Shown: in pieces, positions 7,017-12,247 of the stretch | Layout: every line of letters starts with the position of its first letter | Position numbering within the stretch: position 1 is the stretch's first letter | From: Bacteroidota bacterium | GTDB lineage: Bacteria; Bacteroidota; Bacteroidia; CAIKAF01 | Direction of reading: 5' to 3' | NCBI GenBank assembly: GCA_023432985.1 | Contig: JAEZEQ010000011.1 | Coordinates: 1-12,247 of the forward strand | Length of the DNA: 12,247 nt | Notes under the pieces: generated by a model | What the model saw: the letters and a program-made list of their open reading frames with translations, nothing else | What the model was told of the DNA's origin: nothing | Database searches by the model: none | Program-made: the position numbers and the translations under genes

Positions 7017-7574
7017 ATGCCGGTAAAATTAAGACTACAAAGACACGGAAGAAAGGCGAGACCTTTTTACCACATCGTAGCGGCTGACAGCAGAGCTCCG
7101 CGGGACGGACGCTTTATCGAGAGAATCGGATCTTACAATCCTATAGGGGTTCAAGCTTTGCAATTGGATGCAGAGCGTGCCTTGTATTGGTTGGAAAACG
7201 GTGCTCAACCAACAGATAAGGTACGTGCCTTACTTTCTTCGGAAGGTATTATGTATCGCAATCACTTACAAGTTGGTGTGCGCAAAGGTGCCCTTACTCA
7301 AGAGCAGGCAGATGCAAAGTTTGAAGCCTGGATGACAGAGAAAGAACAAAGAAGCGGTCAGAAATCTGAAGCGATGCGTAAGCAAATGGAAACATTAAAA
7401 GCAAATGCATTGAGTGCAGAGAAAGAGATTGCCGACAAGCGTGCAGCAGCAATAGCAGCAGCGGCTCAAGCGGCAGTTGCAGAGGAAGAAGCTGCCTCAG
7501 CGGAAGCTACTGAAGATGTAGTGGAAGCACCACAAGCGGAGGATACTTCATCTGAAGAGACTACTGCAGAATAA
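7017..7574 (+). CDS. rpsP: 30S ribosomal protein bS16 with long C-terminal extension
   Basis: bS16 is a primary or secondary binder in 30S assembly. Residues 1-80 are the canonical domain: MPVKLRLQRHGRKARPFYHI, then DSRAPRDGRFIERIGSYNP (24-42), then ALYWLENGAQPTDKV (55-69). E. coli S16 ends near residue 82; here about 100 residues follow. The first part (94-143) is a charged, probably helical region rich in Glu, Gln and Lys. The second is an Ala run (143-153) leading into an acidic Glu/Ala/Thr tail. Long S16 tails are common in Bacteroidota, so this is not a fusion with a foreign domain. First gene of the operon, 51 bases before rimM. Confidence 0.97.
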   Translation: MPVKLRLQRHGRKARPFYHIVAADSRAPRDGRFIERIGSYNPIGVQALQLDAERALYWLENGAQPTDKVRALLSSEGIMYRNHLQVGVRKGALTQEQADAKFEAWMTEKEQRSGQKSEAMRKQMETLKANALSAEKEIADKRAAAIAAAAQAAVAEEEAASAEATEDVVEAPQAEDTSSEETTAE

Positions 7575-7615
7575 TTACGGTTTTTTGAATATTCCGTTCA
7601 ATAACCTCACAAAAT

Positions 7616-7657
7616 AAACCCGGATATGCAAACGAGCGATTGTTTCAGTCCGGGTTT
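7616..7657 (+). promoter_or_regulatory. Hairpin enclosing the rimM start codon
   Basis: AAACCCGGA (7616-7624) is perfectly complementary to TCCGGGTTT (7649-7657), giving a 9-bp stem plus a T-G wobble at its inner end. The 24-base loop holds the ATG at 7626 and a possible inner 4-bp stem (AAAC 7630-7633 with GTTT 7642-7645). The left arm covers the ribosome-binding region and the right arm is codons 8-11 of rimM. It probably limits rimM initiation; no T-tract follows, so it is not an obvious terminator. Confidence 0.55.
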
Positions 7658-8174
7658 CGTTTTAAGACCCCATGGCATCAAAGGCAGCATTTTGCTTGGC
7701 CTAAATGTTGAAGACTCAAGGGCTTATTCGGAACTCGGCGCCATTTTTATCGAAATACATCAAAACTTAATTCCATATATTATCGAAGAAATATCGATTA
7801 AAGGGAATAAAGCTTATGTAAAACTAGAAGGTGTAGATACACCCGAACAGGCTGAATCCTTGAAAAATAAAACGGTTTGGTTGCCGCTCGATATGATGTC
7901 GGAAGCTGACCAACATAGTCCCGAACGCCTGATAGGCTTTCAAATAAGCGATGTAAACCTGGGTAACTTGGGCATATTGCAGGAAATCACCGGCAGTAAA
8001 TTCCAAAAAGTATTCAGCGTATTGCACCCCGAAGGGAAAGAAATTCTGATTCCCTTTACCCCCGAAATTGTGAAAGACATTGATTTACAAGGCGAAAAAA
8101 TCAAGGTCGATTGTCCGGACGGACTTATCGATTTGTATTTAAGCGACCAAACCGATTCGGATGAAGAGGAGTAA
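7626..8174 (+). CDS. rimM: Ribosome maturation factor RimM
   Basis: RimM binds uS19 and promotes maturation of the 30S head and processing of 16S rRNA. The 182-residue protein has the N-terminal RimM beta barrel opening with FVLRPHGIKGSILLG (11-25) and VDTPEQAESLKNKTVWLPLD (70-89). The C-terminal PRC-barrel has IGFQISDVNLGNLG (103-116), EILIPFTPEIV (139-149) and ending PDGLIDLYL. Length is normal. It overlaps the start of the methyltransferase gene by 14 bases. In many bacteria rimM sits between rpsP and trmD; here trmD does not follow directly. Its start codon lies in the loop of a hairpin, which may set a lower synthesis rate than that of S16. Confidence 0.95.
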   Translation: MQTSDCFSPGFVLRPHGIKGSILLGLNVEDSRAYSELGAIFIEIHQNLIPYIIEEISIKGNKAYVKLEGVDTPEQAESLKNKTVWLPLDMMSEADQHSPERLIGFQISDVNLGNLGILQEITGSKFQKVFSVLHPEGKEILIPFTPEIVKDIDLQGEKIKVDCPDGLIDLYLSDQTDSDEEE

Positions 8175-8871
8175 ACCTTTTCAATTTAAAGAGTTCACGG
8201 TCGAACAAACACTTGCCGCTTTTAAGGTAACGGGCGACAGCGTATTTTTAGGCGCATGGGCCGATATTGAGGATGCACAACATATAGTTGATGTGGGAAC
8301 CGGTACGGCTTTATTGGCACTTATGGCAGCCCAAAGAAATAAGAAAGCGCATGTCACGGCTATAGAGCCCGATGAAGCATCTTATTCGGATGCGGTGAAT
8401 AATATAAAAAATTCAGCCTGGGCCAATCGCATCGAGGTTTTGCCTTGCCGTTGGGAGGATTTTGAGCCCAAAGAAAAGGCCGATCATATCATTTCGAATC
8501 CGCCTTATTTTATAAAACAAAAAGAAAGTGCAGACAGCCGAAAAAGTAGTGCACGTCATGCCGAACTTCATTTTATGCCCTTACTTTTCGATAAAAGTTA
8601 TGCTATTAGTACGCACAATGCAAAACTAAGCATCATCTTGCCCGAAAAAACATATAAGGAATTGAAAGGCTATGGCAATTGGTTTTTGCATCGCATGACT
8701 CGATTGAATACGGGCGGAAAAAATGTCCGCTTTCTACTTGCCTTAGAATTTCAAAAAAGTGTTCCTGAGGCTTTAAAAAGCGAACATATCACTATACGCA
8801 ATCACACAGGCTATACGAAGGAATATTTAGAGCAGACGAAAGACTTTTATTTATTCTCAGAAGCGCGTTAA
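8161..8871 (+). CDS. trmN6: tRNA1(Val) (adenine-37-N6)-methyltransferase-like protein
   Basis: This 236-residue class I SAM-dependent methyltransferase resembles E. coli YfiC/TrmN6, which makes m6A37 in tRNA-Val. The N-terminus has FQFKEFTVEQ and FKVTGDSVFLGAWAD, the family's opening block. SAM motif I is DVGTGTALLAL (44-54), an acidic end of the next strand is IEPDE, and the catalytic motif NPPYF (113-117) marks amino-group methylation. The family usually reads CAMKVGTDxxLLGAW; here the Cys is absent and the block is AAFKVTGDSVFLGAW, a modest variation. It is translationally coupled to rimM (14-base overlap), giving a coherent ribosome/tRNA maturation operon. Its TAA shares the bases TTAA with the stop of the convergent gldO-like gene. 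The symbol is by family similarity; the exact target tRNA is inferred. Confidence 0.88.
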   Translation: MKRSKPFQFKEFTVEQTLAAFKVTGDSVFLGAWADIEDAQHIVDVGTGTALLALMAAQRNKKAHVTAIEPDEASYSDAVNNIKNSAWANRIEVLPCRWEDFEPKEKADHIISNPPYFIKQKESADSRKSSARHAELHFMPLLFDKSYAISTHNAKLSIILPEKTYKELKGYGNWFLHRMTRLNTGGKNVRFLLALEFQKSVPEALKSEHITIRNHTGYTKEYLEQTKDFYLFSEAR

Positions 8872-9701
8872 GGCTCCCAAAGGTCGTGTTCATATAAGCG
8901 GATATCGTCTTTAATTTGTTCGCTTTCCAACAAAGCATCCAAGCCCACTTTATAATCGCTGATGCGGCGGTCGTACACATTATCTACTTTATGAATATAA
9001 CTCGAGAATAAGCGTTTGGTAAAAGCGTCGTCGTAGGTAATTTCTTGGGCATTATTGTAGCGATTATACATTGAATGTTGGATAAGTCGGCTTCGTAATT
9101 CGGGAAAATAGATCCAATACATCATTTGTTCGCCCAATACTTCTCCGTGTTGATTGCGTACAGTGCGCACGGGACAAATACCCAGGATGCGGACTTCCAT
9201 AACAGATCTTGCTTTATCAAAAAACCAATCCTCTTTGATATAATATTTGGTAATATCGGCCGGATTCAATTGTTCAACGCGTTGTGCACGAATGGGGTCA
9301 TAGGGTGGATTGGGGTCATAATCTTCGTAGTAGATTGTATCGACGCCAATAGAAAGGGCGACCTCTTTGGTCATGCTAAGTTTAAAATCGTCGTATAAAG
9401 GGTCATAAGGCTGCACTTGTCCATCTGCTATAGCTTGCTGAATAACCGCGAATAAATTCAACCGTCCATTATTTGCTTCGAAGGGATAATAGAGATATTG
9501 GTTCATTTTTTCGCGCAAATCTAAAGTGCGCCAAATACGCCTTTGCCACATCACATCCGCTTCGCGCACTTTGGGGTAAGGGATAAGATTGCGCTCATGC
9601 TCTGCGCTGTAAATTTCGCCCGGTTGCAAAACTTGAGCGAAGGGACTTAGGGCAAAAGCATATGCGAAAAATAAAAATAACAGCTTATACATGGCAGACA
9701 T
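8868..9701 (-). CDS. gldO: GldN/GldO-family gliding and T9SS protein, second copy
   Basis: The protein has 277 residues with an N-terminal signal peptide (YKLLFLFFAYAFALSPFAQ); translation may start at the first Met or at Met4 (9692). It is closely related to the GldN encoded immediately upstream. Shared blocks are READVMWQRRIWR, LDLREKMNQ, YIKEDW then FDKARSVMEVRILGICPVR, YWIYFPELR, ITYDDAF and the ending YEHDLWE. In Flavobacterium johnsoniae gldO is a partly redundant paralogue of gldN directly downstream, and the layout here is the same. GldN-type proteins form the periplasmic ring of the type IX secretion system with GldK. This copy is 8 residues shorter, with the differences in the signal region, the 30-45 region and the segment around 125-150. 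An intrinsic terminator separates it from gldN, so its level may differ. Confidence 0.88.
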   Translation of the reverse strand: MSAMYKLLFLFFAYAFALSPFAQVLQPGEIYSAEHERNLIPYPKVREADVMWQRRIWRTLDLREKMNQYLYYPFEANNGRLNLFAVIQQAIADGQVQPYDPLYDDFKLSMTKEVALSIGVDTIYYEDYDPNPPYDPIRAQRVEQLNPADITKYYIKEDWFFDKARSVMEVRILGICPVRTVRNQHGEVLGEQMMYWIYFPELRSRLIQHSMYNRYNNAQEITYDDAFTKRLFSSYIHKVDNVYDRRISDYKVGLDALLESEQIKDDIRLYEHDLWEP

Positions 9702-9770
9702 AATTTAGGAGTGAAACATAAAAAACAAACAGAACCGATTGCCAAAATGGTATAAAATTAACGTCCCTTA

Positions 9771-9803
9771 ATAAAAAAAAAGACCGCTAAAAAAGCGGTC
9801 TTT
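9771..9803 (-). terminator. Rho-independent terminator after gldN
   Basis: AAAGACCGCT (9779-9788) and AGCGGTCTTT (9794-9803) form a 10-bp perfect stem with an AAAAA loop. On the minus strand the stem is followed by a long T run (complement of A 9773-9781). It lies 20 bases past the gldN stop. On the plus strand the tail is only TTT-ACAA, so it acts for the minus strand. Confidence 0.88.
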
Positions 9804-9823
9804 ACAATATAGATAAGTGGGAT

Positions 9824-10681
9824 TTATTGTTCCCAAAGATCATGTTCATAATTTCGGATACGGTCTTTAATATCCTCATTTTCGAGCAATGCTTCCAGAC
9901 CATCCTTCATATAATCCTTAATTTGCCTGTCGTAAACGTTATCTTCCTTATAAATAAAACTGGAGAACATTCGTTTCATAAAGGCGTCATCATAGGTTAT
10001 CTGTTGTCCTATATTATTAAATCGGTTATAGATTTCTTCATTAGCCATGATAAGGCGTAATTCGGGGAAATAGATCCAATACATAGGTTGTTCACCTCTC
10101 CATTCGCCGGTATTTGGGTCGCGCACTTCGCGTACGGGACAGATACCTAGAATACGTACTTCCATTACAGAGCGGGCTTTATCAAAAACCCAATCTTCCT
10201 TAATATAGAACTTTTTAATAGCCGAGTAATCGAGTGCTTGGTAGCGGAAAGTATCATACTCTTCATAAGGTTCATAAGGTCTGTAATCGGTATAGAAAAT
10301 AGTATCGGCACCGATATTCAAAGCCTGCTGAGCAGTGTAAGGCACAGTGAAATCGTCATAAAACGGATCATAGGCTCTTAACTCGCCACTTTCGACCCCA
10401 TTTTTAATAATGGTAATCAAGTTCGATCTTCCATTAGTAACCTCAAAAGGGTAATAGAATGACTGATTCATTTTCTCTCTAAGGTCGAGCACTCTCCATA
10501 TACGACGTTGCCACATAACGTCAGCCTCGCGAATATCAGCGTAAGGCATCACGCGACGCGTGGGCGTAGTCACTTTATCGTACAGTTGGTCTCGCGGTTC
10601 CAACACTTGAGCCGAAGCTTCCTGGCTGAATAAACCTGCCCCTAACAAGATGAAGGCGAAGACTTTGATTTTAGACAACAT
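9824..10681 (-). CDS. gldN: Gliding motility / T9SS protein GldN
   Basis: The protein has 285 residues with a clear signal peptide (KIKVFAFILLGAGLFSQEASAQ, cut near residue 25). Family blocks are IREADVMWQRRIWR (about 51-64), LDLREKMNQ (66-74), FDKARSVMEVRILGICPVR, MYWIYFPELR and NVYDRQIKDY near the end. GldN works with GldK, GldL and GldM: GldK/N make a ring below the outer membrane, GldL/M the inner-membrane motor. The gene starts 19 bases after the gldM stop, an operon arrangement matching the known gldKLMN order, so gldK and gldL should lie beyond the right edge. Ending is followed by an intrinsic terminator. Gliding itself is not implied; T9SS secretion is the safe reading. Confidence 0.94.
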   Translation of the reverse strand: MLSKIKVFAFILLGAGLFSQEASAQVLEPRDQLYDKVTTPTRRVMPYADIREADVMWQRRIWRVLDLREKMNQSFYYPFEVTNGRSNLITIIKNGVESGELRAYDPFYDDFTVPYTAQQALNIGADTIFYTDYRPYEPYEEYDTFRYQALDYSAIKKFYIKEDWVFDKARSVMEVRILGICPVREVRDPNTGEWRGEQPMYWIYFPELRLIMANEEIYNRFNNIGQQITYDDAFMKRMFSSFIYKEDNVYDRQIKDYMKDGLEALLENEDIKDRIRNYEHDLWEQ

Positions 10682-10700
10682 AATATTTCAATTTAAAAAA

Positions 10701-12247
10701 TTAACGTACCGGGAAAGAGGCACTCAAAGAAACCACACGTCCATCCGGTTGTTGTACGCGAACATTCTCGAAGAAAATGGTTTTACCTTTAGGGGTTTTA
10801 GCCATTTTGCTACGTGCACTTTCGGGAATAACATTACCGGTAACTGAAGTTTCGTCGTAATTTCCACCCGGGAAACAAACTACTTTAAAACTTTGAATTT
10901 TAGAGTACAATGGGAAATCGAAATCTTCCATAATCGGTACAATAGCCGACACAGAATTGATATGTCCGACATTTACCGGTTCGCCCGATTTCTTACCACC
11001 CCATTTAACCGTTGGATCAGGCACTCTTTTCACACGGAAAGGAGCTTTACCCATACTTTGTACTTTACCGTCAGAAAGTTTCACACTAACTGAGATATCG
11101 ATAGTACTTCCTGTACCCGGTTTCACGATAAATTTACCATTAGAACCACTGAAAGAAGTACAGCCCGAACATGTAGCAGAAATTTGGTTTGGTGCTACAC
11201 CGGGAACAGAGATAGTCATAGGGTTTTCCAAACCGCGGTAAACAACGTTCATTTTATCCGGAGAAACAGTCATCATCGGTTTAGAAACCTGATATTTCGT
11301 TTCAAAAGGACGTTCGTCGATAGTACCATCAATTGGATTTTTCACTTTAATAACACCGCTTACGGTTTTTTCACCTTCACCTGAAGCTTGAATTTTGTAG
11401 ATACCTTTAGATCCGTCAAACTCGGTGATTGTGGTTCCGTTTGCGATAATTTCGGGACGTTCTTGAGAGTTATAAGCAGCGAGGAAAATTTCTGCTTCGA
11501 ATGCATTTCCGGAGAAAACCACATTCGATTTAGGGATAATCGCAGCTTGAACAACGTCGAATTTATAGGCATTGGCGCTAATTTGGTCATATTGATATTT
11601 AATCAAATCCCCTTCAGCGGCGCGCACATTATTTTGCCATTTAGTTAATTCGGTAAGGGCAGCCGGCATAGGTAAATGGTAGAAATAATACATTTCCCAG
11701 GCAAGTTTTTCTTGTCCTTTAGGGGAGATTACATCATCAGTACTTAAGTTCAACTTAACCTTTGAGGTATCTTTCATTTCTTTGAAAAACTCTTTCGAAA
11801 GCAAACGGGTTCTGAATTCTGCAATTTTATTTTTCAATTCGGTTGCCTTTGCAGCTCCACTTTGTACTTTCATTGGATCATCCGTACCAAAAAAATAAGT
11901 AGGGATATCATAATTATCCAATTTAGTAAGGTCTTTCGGAGTTTTAGTTGCGGCCTCTTCCAAAGAGAGCTCTTCAGCTTCTGCGATCAAAGCCGTTTTC
12001 ATTTCTTCGATATACTTTACCAATTGATCCGCAAGGTCTTTAACTTCAAAGGCCTTTTCGAAATATTCCTTTTTAGGACTTTCGTTCCATTTATCTCCTA
12101 AAGTTTGTTTTTCGTTTAGGAAAGAAGAATAAATAATTGCATTTTTAGATTCGATATTACCTTTTTGCACGATCAAACCTTCTCCTACCACAACGAATGC
12201 TTGTAGGATTTCTTTTGATACGTTCAAGGCTAACATCGCGGTCAACA
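10701..12247 (-). CDS. gldM: Gliding motility / T9SS motor protein GldM, N-terminus cut by window edge
   Basis: At least 514 residues are visible. The frame is open to the right edge and its first codons (L-T-A-M-LALNVSKEILQAF) are the end of the conserved GldM transmembrane helix, so only about 20 residues are missing; the first visible TTG is a Leu codon, not a start. GldM forms a dimer with its helix in the inner membrane and four periplasmic domains reaching toward the GldK/N ring; with GldL it uses proton motive force. Residues about 40-230 are the long helical first domain. From about 235 beta domains follow (VVQAAIIPKSNVVFSGNAFE; PMMTVSPDKMNVVYRGLENP). The last domain starts near 445 (YSKIQSFKVVCFPGG) and ends SLSASFPVR. 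A CSGC pair lies at about 359-362. Full length and operon position fit GldM; gldL should be just outside. Confidence 0.95.
   Translation of the reverse strand, partial: LTAMLALNVSKEILQAFVVVGEGLIVQKGNIESKNAIIYSSFLNEKQTLGDKWNESPKKEYFEKAFEVKDLADQLVKYIEEMKTALIAEAEELSLEEAATKTPKDLTKLDNYDIPTYFFGTDDPMKVQSGAAKATELKNKIAEFRTRLLSKEFFKEMKDTSKVKLNLSTDDVISPKGQEKLAWEMYYFYHLPMPAALTELTKWQNNVRAAEGDLIKYQYDQISANAYKFDVVQAAIIPKSNVVFSGNAFEAEIFLAAYNSQERPEIIANGTTITEFDGSKGIYKIQASGEGEKTVSGVIKVKNPIDGTIDERPFETKYQVSKPMMTVSPDKMNVVYRGLENPMTISVPGVAPNQISATCSGCTSFSGSNGKFIVKPGTGSTIDISVSVKLSDGKVQSMGKAPFRVKRVPDPTVKWGGKKSGEPVNVGHINSVSAIVPIMEDFDFPLYSKIQSFKVVCFPGGNYDETSVTGNVIPESARSKMAKTPKGKTIFFENVRVQQPDGRVVSLSASFPVR

Noticed and set aside
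9826..10060. Plus-strand open frames inside gldN, gldO and gldM
   Set aside because: They are shadows of the well-supported minus-strand genes and have no plausible domain content.
12243..12245. TTG at the right edge as the start codon of gldM
   Set aside because: The residues just here are the end of the conserved GldM transmembrane helix, so the true start lies about 20 codons further out.

Overview
The window comes from a Bacteroidota (Bacteroidetes) genome of moderate, slightly AT-rich composition. The evidence is a gldM-gldN-gldO run (type IX secretion and gliding machinery, restricted to this phylum), an Rhs core of the Bacteroidota type, a ribosomal protein bS16 with a long C-terminal tail, and TAnnTTTG promoter elements in place of E. 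coli-type -10 boxes. The sequence does not support a narrower taxonomic assignment.

Layout, left to right. (1) Positions 1-1251 are accessory DNA: the 5'-truncated end of an Rhs/YD-repeat gene on the minus strand, running off the left edge, abuts a plus-strand zeta-type toxin (UNAG-kinase-like P-loop protein). A 48-codon basic ORF overlaps the toxin's 3' end and is a candidate partner. (2) Positions 1252-2078 hold a 12-bp direct repeat (period 18), possibly a mobile-element remnant, and a short exported minus-strand protein whose C-terminal half resembles the last domain of GldM. (3) Positions 2079-6023 form a tight minus-strand operon: an LptF/LptG-family permease followed by two GT4-type glycosyltransferases, pointing to envelope polysaccharide or LPS work. 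(4) Positions 6139-6966 encode an exported protein of unknown function, possibly with a disrupted signal-peptide start. (5) Positions 7017-8871 form a plus-strand translation operon, rpsP-rimM-trmN6-like, with a strong phylum-type promoter and a hairpin enclosing the rimM start codon. (6) Positions 8868-12247 are the minus-strand T9SS genes: gldM (its N-terminus lies past the right edge), gldN, an intrinsic terminator, then a gldN paralogue (gldO-like). The gldO-like gene and the methyltransferase gene converge on a shared TTAA that holds both stop codons.

Most of the window is housekeeping (ribosome and tRNA maturation, LPS transport, T9SS). The parts most worth checking are the Rhs/zeta junction with its small overlapping ORF, the stand-alone GldM-tail-like secreted protein, the rimM start hairpin, and the terminator separating gldN from its paralogue. 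No tRNA, rRNA, CRISPR array or intact transposase was seen.
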